In this document: positions 13,701 to 24,362 of the stretch, piece by piece
Numbering within the stretch: the stretch's first letter is position 1
Layout of the letters: the number at the start of each line of letters is the position of its first letter
DNA from: Pseudocercospora fijiensis CIRAD86
Taxonomy: Eukaryota > Ascomycota > Dothideomycetes > Mycosphaerellales > Mycosphaerellaceae
Length of the DNA: 64,000 nucleotides
Assembly (NCBI RefSeq): GCF_000340215.1
Contig: NW_006921533.1
Coordinates: 1,957,353-2,021,352, forward strand
Direction: 5' to 3'
Position numbers and translations under genes: made by a program
The notes under the pieces: model-generated
What the model was told of the DNA's origin: nothing
What the model saw: only the letters and a program-made list of their open reading frames with translations
Databases searched by the model: none

Positions 13701-14300
13701 GTTGAACTTTTGTATAGCGTTAATTAGACGGTACTTCTTTAGTTCCCTAGGAGCTGTTTTCTTTTAAACTAGGAAGTATAGATTACGATACGAGGCATAG
13801 GAAGGTTCTAAGGTGCTAGCCTTTATACGCTGTCGTATTATATCCTTAACTATATCTCGTAGGCTTAGGTTTAGCTTGAAACCTAAGTAGGCCTAAGGCT
13901 TATATTCGATCGTTCGGATCCTCTATAGAGGGGCAACCTTCGGGTTTATCCTACCTAGGTAAGTAAAGTTATATACTAATACGGCCTCGCGATTGTATAG
14001 AAGCTCGTATAGCAAATCTAGCTTACGATCCGAAAGCTCGATGCTAGGTTTGATTTTCGCAAGCCTCTCCTCTATTAGCCTTAACCCCCTAGGGATAGTA
14101 GAGAACTTTTTAGTAATGTATTTCTAATCGTACGGACTATCCCTAGGTAGTAGTGTCGCCTCCTAATTAAGGCACTTTTATCGCTAGTTAGGATTTCCGC
14201 TAGGATTAGACCTATCGGTAATGTATACGCTGCCCTTTACAGGCTTAATCTTGTCGGCTACCCTCTTATATAGGATATAGATACTAATCGATTATCGAAT
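10720..14300 (-). pseudogene. Gypsy-1 pol (RT, RNase H, integrase, C-terminal tail), RIP-broken
   Basis: On the minus strand the RT is at about 13900-13100. It reads YRNLYFLVQKK, LVDVFSGYDQIPL, TLPQGATNSVAQF and the active-site region MPFLDDIGIKGPKT, a form used by many fungal Gypsy elements. RNase H follows at about 13000-12450 and ends with FDVFYVPSKK and DSLSRRP. Integrase occupies about 12250-11300. The tail at 11105-10720 is Pro/Glu/Asp-rich (REPTRPPPTEEE, then SNSNSEEELD) and ends at the pol stop near 10720. Multiple TAG/TAA interrupt the frame. Confidence 0.8.
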
Positions 14301-14899
14301 CCGAGCTCTCTCTCTTTGTCGTTAGGCCTAGAGATTAGCGTAACAAAACAGCGCGTAAACTTCCTTAGAAGTCTCCTTAAGTCGATAGGTATATAACTAG
14401 TAGTCCTAATTTATAACGCCGGCGAAAACGTTAGATTCGTAATAATACCCCCGGGATAGCATTAGACTCGCGCTCTAATTAGTTAGTTCGGGTAGACCCG
14501 CGTCTAGTAGTAATGCCTCCGGCGATAACGCATAAGATAGCATTATTACCTTAACTCGTGTAGTAGGTATAGGTAGTCGTTATATTATACTCGCTATCGC
14601 TTCGAGCACCCGTCTTCTTAGTATAGAACCTAGAAACTTGCCTTAACGTACGGAGCGGCGCACTTCTAGAAATAACCTATTTAAGCTATACTAACTTATA
14701 GCGTAGATTGCCGGTCTTACAACCGCGCCGTAGCGTTTCCCGAAGACTGTCTAGAAGTAGTAAGGATATCCTCGTAGGACTTGTAGCTAGTATTGCCGAT
14801 ATAACTAGTAAACACGACTCGGTTGCCCTTCTAGTTAGCGATAGTTCCCTCTTAGGAGCTATCGTCGCAGTTGCGCTAGATACTACGAGTTATGCGAGA

Positions 14900-17590
14900 C
14901 TATAGCCGACCTAGAATAATTAGCGTGTTTAGGTCGGCGGCAATCTAGAAGGTGAAGGAAAAGCATATACCGAAAGCGTCTACTATAACATTGTAGCAGG
15001 TACCTACTAGCGCAACCTCCCTATTTACTCCCTATATACTAAGGGAAATGTCTCTGTTTATTAGCAGTCTAAGCTGTTTAGCCTAGCGCTTACTTATAAT
15101 AAGTAACTCTGAACTATTATTAAGTATTGCTAGTATCTATTAACTATAGCTCCCGATAGTGACCTAAATGTAGATAGTAGGGACGACGGCGAAGGAACGG
15201 GTAACTGCGGAAAGGTCTATATTATTAGGGATAGAGTAAAGCTCTTTAGGTCGAGGAGGTCCTGCTCGGCCGATTTGTTAGCTAGTAAACCGGACTGCCT
15301 TAATAGAGACTAAAACTAGAGCAGAGTCGGGATTATTACTATCCCCTCGGCCTATCTCCTTAACTCCCTCTTCGTTAGCATTATCGATAGTCTCTTAGTT
15401 CTCGTAGGTCACCGATTCGCCTTCTACTAACTCTTAGGTACCTAAAAATTTAGGAAGGAACTATAGGGAAGAGACGTCGATATAGTCTTCTCGTCCCTGT
15501 TTTCGTTAGAGGGTAGCGAGATCCTTTATAAAGGTAGTATCGTTAGGGATTCGGCTCTAGAACAGGTTAGTAGGCAAACCGTATACTAGTAGCTCCCCTA
15601 TAGACATATTAGACTTAAGGTCTAGGAACTATAAAGCTTAGAAGAGAGCGTTTACCTTTGTGTCTAAGGAGTTAGCTAGGCTAGTACTATACTTTTTTAT
15701 ATACCTATTAAAGCGAAAGCTCTTTAGGTCGGATGACTTCCGTTTGTAGGCAGGTGGGTTAGCTAGGCCTAGGGTACTACTAATGTCGGTAGTAACATCC
15801 TCTATATCGACCTCTAGAGTCTCTAGGACGACTAGGCTTTCTATAGGTAGGGTACTAGGGGCGGTGCTAGGTGCGGTGCTAGATCGGGCAGCGCGGTCTA
15901 TAGCTGTCTAGAGAGTCTTAGTTTTAGCGGTTAACTCTCGCTATTGCTTAGCCTTATCGGCCGCCTTGTTCTTTAGTACCCTAGTAGGGGCTGCCGCACT
16001 AGGGCGAGTAGGGTTCTAAGGGCTCTTGCCCTTACTTTAGGACTAGGTCTAAGACCGTATAGCAGCGTAGACATCTATACTATTCTTAGTAACCGCGTAA
16101 ACATTAGTAACTGCGTCCGGATCCTAAGAAACAAAGTTAACTTTAATAGGCTTAGTAGTACCGTTACTGCTTCGCTCCTTAACTTGTTTTGCCCTAACCT
16201 TCTAAGTTTCTCGTTTAGTAATAGCGGCGAGGGTACTGTTCCTAGTGTCCTTAAACTCGATCTTGCCGCCGTACTTCTTTTCTAGAAGGGTCTTTAGCTA
16301 AGGCAGCTTCGGGGCTCTCCGATCCCATTCGAAATCAATCTTGTCGCCGGTGTCTATATAGTAGAATCGGCCATTTACTTGCATAATAAGCTTCCTTTTA
16401 AGAAGCTCTTTCTAGATAGGGTAGGACGATTAGATATGTTTGAACCCGCTATACATCTAGCACTTGCTATCTAAGTTAGAATAGATCTTCCGCATAGCGT
16501 ATATATCTACTAAAGGGGCTTTAGGGTAGTTAGGATCTGAAACCTAGTAGACTAGTAGTATATCGCCTAGTATAGTAGCATTAATAACCTCCCTAACTCG
16601 CTATAATGCTTTCGTATTTAGGTTTAGCTAGGCTAGGGATTTAGCTAAGTCCGCGACATCTTAAGAGTGCTTAGTAACAGTAGGAGTTACGGTCTTAGGA
16701 CTACTTTGCGATTTAGGAAGGAACTTAGGTCCCTTGCTTACTAAGGCTTCTTTCCTAACCTACGCTAGGTTATTCCGGTCTTCGCCGTAGATGAACTTCC
16801 TCGCATCGGCTACGCTATTAATATCGGCCTTAACATATACTAGGACCTCTTTATACTTCCTAAAGCTCTTAGGATCGGCCTCGCTAAGCTTATAGCGACG
16901 GAAGATACGCTAAGCTATAGGCTACGGCAACCCCTAGAGGAGCAGCCTTGTTCTCTAAGAGTTTTCGAGGTTACTCTGTTCGATACTATCCGCTAACTCG
17001 ACAAACTCGCGGACATACCCCTTTAGGTCGTTATCCTTAGTGCGCCTTACTAAGCAGAGGGACTCGAGCTACGTACGACTGCCTTTAATGCGACGGCTAT
17101 CGCGCTCCCGATACTCCCTTATAAAGGCTATCTTAAAGGTCTCCTAGTTAGTATTAGACTTGTCGTCCTTTTCTAGGTAGCTAACTAGGGTTTTAAGGGT
17201 TCGGTAAAGCTTAGAGGAGGTAGTCCTCGTAAAGGACCGAATCTTGTACTAGTCGGATTCTCTATCGAGCTCGTAATTAACTAAGCCTTCCTTAAAGCGC
17301 TTAACATATGCTATAGCGTTCTATCTTTCGAATAGGGGATTTGCCCTACTCCCTAGCTCTAGCGGGCGACGCTTGTTTTAACGGAGAAGCTTAGTTTGCT
17401 TCTCTATCATTTTTATAAGGATAGTGTAGAGCGCCTCTAGCGTAGAGGGCGTAGGAGGCTTACTTATATTAACTAGTCGCCGCCTGATTTCTTCGTTAAT
17501 AGGATTAGGGGCGTTTTCGGATTTAGAGGATTCCGCTAATTCTCGACGTTCGTTTTCGCTAGAGCTAGAGCTTATTCGATTATTGTAAAA
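14900..17590 (-). pseudogene. Gypsy-1 gag/protease region, RIP-broken
   Basis: The minus-strand frame near 17590 starts in a Ser/Glu-rich stretch (ISSSSSENERRELAESS). It continues with a gag-like helical domain (FKIAFIREYRERDSRR, NDLKGYVREFVELADSIE, LLLQGLP). Further on come a Lys-rich linker and a region near 15000 that may be the protease (Q-I-A-A-D-L-N-T-L-I-I-L-G-R-L). Short tandem copies of GAAATAGTT lie just upstream at 17590-17620. Assignment as gag rests on position before pol and on the general helical pattern, not on a clear zinc knuckle. Confidence 0.65.
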
Positions 17591-18388
17591 TAGTTGAAAT
17601 AGTTGAAATAGTTAAAATAGAATGCTATATAAATGTGTTTTTAGTAACTTTAGTCTATTTAGTTTGTTGTAATATTGCTATACGAGAGAGTAGTATATTA
17701 GGCGGTTTCTCCTAGTGTTACCTCCGGGGTAGTATTAGGATTTAGCCTCCTAGGGGTCGCCTAACTACCTCTAGGAGCTGAGTTTAGTAGATTTTAGACA
17801 AAAGCCGCTCGGAGGGAGAGACTACAATCTCTATTTACACCTAGATCCTAGAAACTAGCTCGTATCTCCTTTAGCTAGGCGGGGGGGCGGTAGCCTTCTT
17901 TTTCTAGTAGAAGGCTAAGCACTGTCTAAGCGAGGCTACGAATCTAGGAACGCCCTACCCGATTAATAGGGGACTCCCCGGCTATCCGACCTGTAATCCG
18001 TATTTGCTATCAATTTGATAGTCTTAGTAAACTAAGCAAGGCCGATAGGTAATTAGTCTATCTCCTCCTTAGGCGGGGCTTATCTCGAGCAAGCGGTACT
18101 AAATAGGTCTTCGACCCGGAGCCGAGTCCTTAGAAGCTAGCTATAGCTATAGACTAGGCCCTAAGCTATAACAGTCCTAAGGGTTTATAGCTTTTCGGGA
18201 TTAAAGCGATGCCCTCGTTAAGAGGTTTCTCTACTTGTCGTAATAGCCCCTTAAGATACTTCGGTATCGTCCGTATCGTAGGCTCTTATCGTGCCCTCGC
18301 TTCGGTTATAGCTATTCGTACCTAGAGACTACCTTTAACACACCTAAACCTGTTAGATATAAAGAGATGGCCCTACCTTCGGCTCTAA

Positions 18389-18668
18389 TAAAGGACGGAA
18401 ACTAAAACTACTACTACTACTAGTAGTAATAGTATAGGCTACCGAGGGTAACATAACCTATAGCAATATAGGCAGCTATGTTTAGCATAATAGGATAATA
18501 AGACGGTTGCTCAGGCTAAAGACTAGAGCCCTACAACATAGGCATTATAGAAGTGTAATATAAACAATATACTATACGAGGTTGGTACTCTATCTACAAT
18601 GCAGAAGGAGGCCTCTTATATAGGCTCAAAACTCAGCCTAGGTGTGTGGGGCCGGTTACCAGCTAATA
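18389..18668 (-). repeat. 5' LTR of Gypsy-1 (right copy)
   Basis: 280 bp, directly repeated at 6352-6631. It retains a few more CpA/TpG (for example GGTTACCAGC and GGTGTGTGGGG) than the left copy. Confidence 0.85.
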
Positions 18669-18858
18669 ATAGATTTTCCCTAGTAAGTAGCAGACCTAAG
18701 TTCTTTAGATTTTAGGGGTAGATAGTTTCTATAACTACGTAGGGCTTAACCGTAGCGGATTTTGCGATTTTCGATATATAATAGTATTATAGCTAATAGC
18801 ATCTACTTACTACTACGATTATCTATATACGCGTACTAAAACCTAATAGAAACGGATT

Positions 18859-19006
18859 AGACTAGTAATAAAGGGTATTATATAGTCTATACGGGAGTTT
18901 ATTTAATTAGTAGAGGGGTTAGAAAGTTTACTTGCGGGTTTAGAAAAGTCTACTACGGAACACGTGATTCTATATCATATGCACGAATACCCTTTATTAC
19001 TAGTCT
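18859..19006. repeat. 148 bp inverted repeat at the edge of the RIP block (MITE-like)
   Basis: The 20 bp at 18859-18878 (AGACTAGTAATAAAGGGTAT) recurs exactly as reverse complement at 18987-19006, with a 108 bp loop containing CACGTGATT. The right arm ends exactly where RIP-type composition stops and normal sequence begins. It could be a small non-autonomous DNA element or the end of a larger one. I see no clear target duplication. Confidence 0.6.
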
Positions 19007-19157
19007 GAGTGGAGATAGCAAAATGCCCCGGAAAGTCCGATGAGAGCTGAAGTTAACGCCAAGCCTGCAGTCGATCCCCGTCAGCTCGAAAGTCTGCCTG
19101 CTTTGCAGTTGTCTTTTGGACATCGCAATGAAGAGTAGGAAGAAAAGCTAGGCCAAC

Positions 19158-19943
19158 ATGGAGCGTGTCGTAGACAGATCTGAACTGCTGTCAGAAGCAA
19201 GCACGCCTCCGTCATCTCCCGATCTGTCCAAAATCACGACTTTAGGCCAATTCGAGTTCGTCCATCGGAAGCAGGATTCCAACACTGACAATACCCGGCA
19301 AGAAGATGGTTATGAAGATAAAGACGAATTGGAATTTCAACTATTTGCCCCATCTGCGAGGAAGAGCGATGATCCTCCTGCGGTGGCAAAGATCCGAATC
19401 GCAACGCCAGAAGCTAGTGAACATGAGTCTGGTTTCATCAGGCCCAACAGGAACGATTCGTATTACTTCAAGGGGCCTGTAACTACTGCAGAGCGGCAGA
19501 ACTATGAAACTGCAGCTCTGTCGGGCCAGGATATCCTATTGGCGTCTCAGACCCCATGGCCTGGTATGGCGTATCCATGGAAATTGCTAGAGATACCATC
19601 CTCGCGGAAGCAACGAATCCTGCTCGAGGGCTCAGATGCTATCTATGAAAGATTGTTGGGCCACCATGCTGTCGTCGCTTCAAAGCATACGCGACCTGGA
19701 AAGAAATCACGTATCAAACTGAGGATGAAAGCAGCTGCAGCGAAAGCAAAGCAGGAACAAGCACTGAAGGCAGCGGCGTCGAAGGAAGCGGCCGAACAGG
19801 AAAAGCGGACACGTCGTAATCGCGAGAAGAAGGTCAAGAAGAAGAATCGTGAGAAGGCAAAGAAGGCAGAAGCTGCTCTCGCCGCTCCCACCGGTGATGA
19901 TGCAGAAATGGCTGGCGACAAACCTGATCTCGACACTGATTGA
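19158..19943 (+). CDS. Conserved fungal protein, DUF2011-like, with basic C-terminal coiled coil
   Basis: 261 codons without an intron; the first ATG has a reasonable context. The N-terminal third is acidic and Ser/Pro-rich (STPPSSPDLSK), suggesting disorder. The centre carries short conserved-looking segments (FQLFAP, FIRPNRNDSYYF, RQNYETAALSGQDIL, PWPGMAYPWKLLEI). The C-terminus from about residue 185 is an Ala/Lys/Arg/Glu helix (RKKVKKKNREKAKKAEAAL-type) that should be nuclear or nucleolar and could bind RNA. This layout resembles the fungal DUF2011 family of unknown function, as far as I can recall it. It is the first gene after the RIP block and shows no RIP bias. The function itself is unknown. 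Confidence 0.75.
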   Translation: MERVVDRSELLSEASTPPSSPDLSKITTLGQFEFVHRKQDSNTDNTRQEDGYEDKDELEFQLFAPSARKSDDPPAVAKIRIATPEASEHESGFIRPNRNDSYYFKGPVTTAERQNYETAALSGQDILLASQTPWPGMAYPWKLLEIPSSRKQRILLEGSDAIYERLLGHHAVVASKHTRPGKKSRIKLRMKAAAAKAKQEQALKAAASKEAAEQEKRTRRNREKKVKKKNREKAKKAEAALAAPTGDDAEMAGDKPDLDTD

Positions 19944-20620
19944 TGCTTTGTGCTGCTGTGGCAAGATATACCGACTTCAGACGAACATCTTGTCATGCGC
20001 GTATCCTCGTTCTTTTGGCTCTACCATTTCCGCGGCATGATAATACGTTCATGTCGTGGTCAATTCGCCAGCAATTGGTACTTAAGATGCCTTGGAAAGC
20101 TGACTGCACCAAATGGACCGAACACTCTGCGATGACTTCTACGAGATGCTTCTAGGCAAGCACACTGGTGATCAGTCACTCTTCAGGCCGTCTGTATTCC
20201 AGCAAGAACATGCTCGAAGCACATGAGAACATGGGCAAGGGCGTTCCCCAGATACTGTCGAGGACGCATGTATGCAACTCGCACATAGTTGTCGACTATT
20301 TTGGCTGTGTAGTTAGGAGAGAGTACGAGTGAAAACTCGGCGCTTCCCGGAGCTGGCGCCAGGATAGCCATTTAGGGCAGTGTGCTGCTTAGCGTTCACT
20401 CATACGGAGAAAACGGTTCGACCGGGGTCCTGAGTTGGCGAGGATACAGAGTCTAAGATGATGAAAACCACTCACCAACAAGTTCAGGCTGTAATCCCCG
20501 TCGGAGCCATGGTTCAGGATAACTAGGATAAGTTCGGCGGATGGTCGAACAGGACATGGTACTTAAAAGACGCAGTGACTTCCATCTTCTTGAAAGCTGA
20601 CTCTGGTTGTGAAGTCAAGA

Positions 20621-21457
20621 ATGGAATACCATCTGGCCGACAATCAGGCAGCCATGTACCCTCGGCAGCTGAGTGAGGCATGCTCTTTAATCTGTCTTGA
20701 CGATGCTACAATGTCCGCCCTCGATGATCTGATCAGAATGGCAACACAAGTCAGAAATTCCAAGACGCAACTTCTAGCTCTTCCCCCAGAGCTCCGCAAC
20801 CGTATCTGGTACCTAGCACTTGTTGAAGACTTTCGACATCAACGAGAGCATTTCCACAAAGAACAAAACGAAGAAGAAACAGTTCTGAGGAGCCCTTGGC
20901 AAAGCATCGACACCTCTGCGAGACACAGAGATGCCGTGACCCAAAGCTTGAATCCACGCTCACCACGCTTTATTGACTCATGTCGGCAGATCAAACTGGA
21001 AACAGAATCCATCCTGTACAGTGAAGTGATGATCTGGGAAGAGCACCATCATCACGTAAGCCGTAGCAAAGACCTCGGCCCTGGCAGGGATCTCCTGGAC
21101 TCTGGAGGCCGAAAGATCTTACTGCCGTATCAGGTGCATGGCCTCTTCAACATTCGCGAGCTCGGCCTACCAATCCTCAAACTCGGACGGATTCTCGACA
21201 CAAAATCGAGTAAACATTGGACTGGAGTTGGCATCTGGCAATTTGGGAGCAAGGCATACGTTAGTGTCTCGAGGGAGAGGTGCGGGCTTGTAAGATTCGC
21301 GAAAGAGACGGGATTGCCGGCTATGACGTGGATATTGCAGGCATTGATTAAGAAGGAGAATAGCGTGACGCTGGTCATGGATGTGAACGAGTGGCCGGAC
21401 TTCTTCGAGAAGAGGCAGGATGTTACAGTGTACATGGGGAGTATGGCTGGCTTCTGA
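20621..21457 (+). CDS. 2EXR/F-box-like fungal protein
   Basis: 278 residues from the first ATG (20621) to TGA. Residues around 50-60 read LLALPPELRNRIWYLAL, the signature opening of the fungal 2EXR / F-box-like domain (L-x-x-L-P-x-E-x-R-x-x-I-W/Y). It is followed by the usual SRQIK-type helix (FIDSCRQIKLETESILYSE). Such proteins form large lineage-specific families in Dothideomycetes. A role as a substrate adaptor is inferred only from the F-box resemblance. The C-terminal region (about 170-278) has no recognised domain. No intron is needed. Confidence 0.8.
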   Translation: MEYHLADNQAAMYPRQLSEACSLICLDDATMSALDDLIRMATQVRNSKTQLLALPPELRNRIWYLALVEDFRHQREHFHKEQNEEETVLRSPWQSIDTSARHRDAVTQSLNPRSPRFIDSCRQIKLETESILYSEVMIWEEHHHHVSRSKDLGPGRDLLDSGGRKILLPYQVHGLFNIRELGLPILKLGRILDTKSSKHWTGVGIWQFGSKAYVSVSRERCGLVRFAKETGLPAMTWILQALIKKENSVTLVMDVNEWPDFFEKRQDVTVYMGSMAGF

Positions 21458-21510
21458 GATCGGCATGGACGGCCATGATAAGCAGTCTTCCGGCGCAGTG
21501 AGAGCCATTT

Positions 21511-21870
21511 TTGCCCAGCTCAGAGAAGTACTGCAAGGGTAGCATCTGCCATGGGCCGAGAAGTGAGCTACATTCAAGCATTGCTAAGCTCAGACCAGAC
21601 ATTCAAGACCGAATAGCCAAGACGCCCCAGGTGAGCACCGCACATATCCATAATTCAATCGGAGCGATCCATGTGCTAATATCAAAACAGCGTCCTCGGT
21701 GGTGCCCGCCCGAGAACTCCAATGGGCTCGACGTCAATGAAGATTCACCGAACTCGTTCGCCGTATCTATGACAGCTGAGCGCGCGATTGAGAAATCCAA
21801 CATGAAGTTCGTGAAGTTGCCACATGTCGACCCCAAAATGCAAGAGAAGACGGCTTCGATAGTGGTATGA
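21511..21870 (+). CDS. Possible small gene, two exons, unknown product
   Basis: A frame open from 21511 to 21870 contains a good candidate intron at 21631-21690 (GTGAGC, branch-like GTGCTAATA, then AAAACAG). The intron is 60 bp and so keeps the frame whether or not it is spliced. Spliced, the product is about 99 residues ending SNMKFVKLPHVDPKMQEKTA-. No domain is recognised, and the start is uncertain because no conserved N-terminus is visible. It lies 50 bp after the 2EXR gene on the same strand and might instead be its 3' UTR. Confidence 0.35.
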   Translation: MPSSEKYCKGSICHGPRSELHSSIAKLRPDIQDRIAKTPQVSTAHIHNSIGAIHVLISKQRPRWCPPENSNGLDVNEDSPNSFAVSMTAERAIEKSNMKFVKLPHVDPKMQEKTASIVV

Positions 21871-22188
21871 GGGAGAGCTTCGCTTGTACGCCAGAGTAGT
21901 TGGGCTATATGGAAGATGCAAGAGTATCGTGAGAGGTGGAGCTGATGTAGGGAGGATGTGAGAAGGGAAGACGAGACACGATTCGAGAGGAGGATGGATG
22001 ATTCTGGCCGTTAGAACTTCTCCGCGTGATGTCGCGACTTCCATCTTCTGGCCTCTACCAGGCACCAGAACCAATAAAATCAAACAAATCGAGACGCCAT
22101 CGCGACTTCCTTTTTAGACGTCCAACCACCCGCAACACTCAACGGAGCGCGCCCTGAAAGCACAATCACACCATTATTTCGCATCATA

Positions 22189-22947
22189 ATGTCATACCTG
22201 CTCAAGTTCGAGCACGGCGCCCCCGAAGTCGAAGAATTGAAAAAATGGCTACGAGGTTACATCACCCGCATCGACTACCTCACCAACCCATCACCACCAC
22301 TGGAGCATCTTCGAACCGCGCTGATCCTGGCTTGCAAAGAGATATCGCAGATCCTCGACCTTCAAATGGAGTCCGTCATACGAACCGCGAAACAGCCCGA
22401 CAGCTGCATCGAAATCGAAGACAACGACTTCTGGGAGTCGCGCATGATCGATTTCGATGGCATGCTCCAGAACGACGGCAAAGATATTCGTGGGATGGAG
22501 AAAGAGGACGTGATTGCATTTCTCGAAGCTTCGAAGGATGAGATTGAGTGGTTGCAGCACGAGATGCGTCGATTGGATCTTCACATTGACAACGCACGCG
22601 ATGCGATCCGTGAGGGGAGGAGGAGGAGTTTTGCTTACGCGCCAACCCCGAGGAAGGGCGGAGAGGGCGAAAGTGTCCCGAGCGAGATCGCTGATGCTGC
22701 GGCAAAACAATTCGAGGATGCCTCGGATGCCCAGAAGCAGAGAAGCGTGACGCCGCAGAGAGAGATGGGTCCTGCGGATGCGACTTCGGGGAATGTTGAA
22801 ATGAGGGATGGAGATGATCGGATGAGAAGGAGTACCACACCAGAGAGACGGCTTGGAGGTTCTGGTGTCGGTGTGGAGGAGGGTGAGGTGAAGTCTGAGG
22901 ATGAGAGACGGGACAGTGGAGGTGGTGGTGGAGATGCAGAGGAGTGA
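22189..22947 (+). CDS. Hypothetical protein, helical N-terminus and acidic disordered tail
   Basis: 252 codons, no intron. Residues 1-150 are helical and charged (EVEELKKWLRGYITRIDYL, EDVIAFLEASKDEIEWLQHE, MRRLDLHIDNARDAI), suggesting a coiled-coil or helical bundle. From about 155 the protein is low-complexity, with TP/SP sites (APTPRK, SVTPQRE, STTPERR) and an acidic Gly-rich end (GGGGGDAEE). Possible CDK-type sites are inferred from those TP motifs only. The family is not recognised; a nuclear scaffold or complex subunit would fit but is not shown. Confidence 0.7.
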   Translation: MSYLLKFEHGAPEVEELKKWLRGYITRIDYLTNPSPPLEHLRTALILACKEISQILDLQMESVIRTAKQPDSCIEIEDNDFWESRMIDFDGMLQNDGKDIRGMEKEDVIAFLEASKDEIEWLQHEMRRLDLHIDNARDAIREGRRRSFAYAPTPRKGGEGESVPSEIADAAAKQFEDASDAQKQRSVTPQREMGPADATSGNVEMRDGDDRMRRSTTPERRLGGSGVGVEEGEVKSEDERRDSGGGGGDAEE

Positions 22948-23329
22948 TAAAAGTATGGTCGCCACTACGACCATTCAGCGGGTATCCGTAAGTCGCCGAG
23001 TGACTTTCGCATTATTTGGTCGGACCTGGTTCTAATGCTAAGCTTCGCGGACTCTAATGCGAACGACAGCAGTGCCTACTGAAACTTGAAGCAATTCTTT
23101 CACATATGCAAGAAGTGGAAAAAAACATTGCATTAGTTCTACAGGCGACTTGAATAGTTTCATGAAGAATCGAGAAATGCTTTGCAGTAAGCCACAAATT
23201 TTTCAGTAGCCTAGATTACTGGGTGTAGATAGGTACTACGAAATTATGATTACAGGTACTGATTCCCTGTTAGGTTTCGCCATTCCAGTGCTTTTTCAAC
23301 ATCTCCTCACTTTACCGATGGCGCTACAT
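22948..23329. other. Intergenic, convergent 3' ends
   Basis: It lies between the plus-strand hypothetical gene and the minus-strand ferritin-like gene. It presumably holds both 3' UTRs; I see no further gene. Confidence 0.6.
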
Positions 23330-24362
23330 TTAGTAACCCTGTGGCTTGTCGTCCTTGCCACCCCAGCCGTAGCCGTGGCCCTTGCCGTTGCCGCTTTGGC
23401 CATAAGCGTTGTCAGCAACCTGAACAACAGCTGGACCAGCGACGATGTTGTCGTCAGTTGGCTTGTTAGAGTCCTTGGTGAGGACGACGTATTCCTGACC
23501 TGGCTGAGCGCCGGATGGGACGACAACGGTGTAGTCCTTGCCGGAGCCGGAGAGCTGAGCGGAGACTGGGCCCATGGAAGTGATGAAATATGCGGCCTTA
23601 GCATCGACGCTCTTGGCGACGGTGAAGGACAGCTTGTCACCTGGCTTGGCAACGCCAGCTGGAGAGACGGTGATGGCTGGGAAGGCAACGACTGGGAGCT
23701 TGGGGTTGCTCGCTGGGCAGCTCTTGATGAATTGAGCGGCCAGGGAGTAGACCTCGTCGAAGTCGAGTGGGATGTCGAAGGCTGCTGGGAATGGAGACTG
23801 AGCTGGGCTCTGGTTCTCACGGAGGTAGGCAGAGTGGCGGGCCTCGACGGTGAGGATGGAGCCCGCTGCGGTGAGGTAGTCCTTGTTCATGATGTATCGG
23901 GCGGCACCGAGGTAGGCGCTGACACCGACACCCTCGAGGACGTTGGCAATGGCAAGGAAGGTCGATGCATCCTTGAAGCCGAAGCTGTATGTGCATGGCT
24001 GAGTTGGCGTGACACCGGCAGCTATACGTCGGTATGGGTCAGAAAGCGTCGATAAGCGTTAGGATCTGTGTCGGTGACATACCCGTGAGAGCGCCAGAGA
24101 GGAAAGTGACGTGAGTCTGCTCGTCCTTGGAGATCTCTTTCAGGTTGTTGTAGAACATCTTGTCGCCGGTGGCCTTGTAGAAGTCCTCGGCAGAAATCTG
24201 AGCAAGACCCTGCTTGTAGAAGGCATTCTCGAGGTGCTCAAGGGTGAGAGCGTAGTTGAGGATGACACCGTCGTTGACAGCTTGACGCTTCTCAATGTCA
24301 GAGACCGGTGCTGGGGCAGCAGCAGCAAGAGCTGCGAAAACGAGCGTAGCAGCAGAGCGCAT
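23330..24362 (-). CDS. Secreted ferritin-like domain protein (Rds1-like)
   Basis: Two exons, 24362-24083 and 24021-23330, with a 61 bp intron (GTATGT ... CTAAC ... TAG). Splicing joins SGALT to AAGVTPTQPCTYSF in frame, giving 323 residues. Residues 1-17 form a signal peptide (MRSAATLVFAALAAAAP) followed by a KR site (IEKR) for Kex2-type processing. The ferritin-like fold is marked by paired acidic/His motifs: TLEHLENAFY, SKDEQTHVTFL and, in exon 2, VEARHSAYLREN. These are the expected metal-ligand helices. After about residue 225 comes an Ig-like beta region (FPAITVSPAGVAKPGDKLSF) and a Gly-rich, flexible tail (GNGKGHGYGWGG). Fungal relatives (Rds1) are stress-induced and extracellular or wall-associated; metal binding here is inferred. 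Confidence 0.9.

Larger units (their letters stand above)
6352..18668 (-). mobile_element. Gypsy-1: 12.3 kb RIP-degraded Ty3/Gypsy retrotransposon with extra ORF
   Basis: Two direct repeats of 280 bp (6352-6631 and 18389-18668) bound the element, and both flanks carry ATAG (6348-6351 and 18669-18672). The coding strand is minus, so the 5' LTR is the right one. In element orientation the left LTR is preceded by a purine tract (AAGAAAGGGAGGGA, rc of about 6633-6646), which fits a polypurine tract. Order along the element is gag-like (about 17590-14900), pol (about 14300-10720), a 1.1 kb gap, then a third large ORF (9588 to about 6830). Every ORF is broken by TAG/TAA from RIP. The size is about twice that of a usual fungal Gypsy, mostly because of the third ORF. 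Confidence 0.85.

Noticed and set aside
22291..22974. 227-codon minus-strand frame
   Set aside because: Antisense shadow of the hypothetical gene at 22189-22947; low-complexity Ser/Thr/Leu reading without domain.
23246..24055. 269-codon plus-strand open frame
   Set aside because: Antisense of the secreted ferritin-like gene, which has a signal peptide, diiron-type motifs and a good intron on the minus strand.
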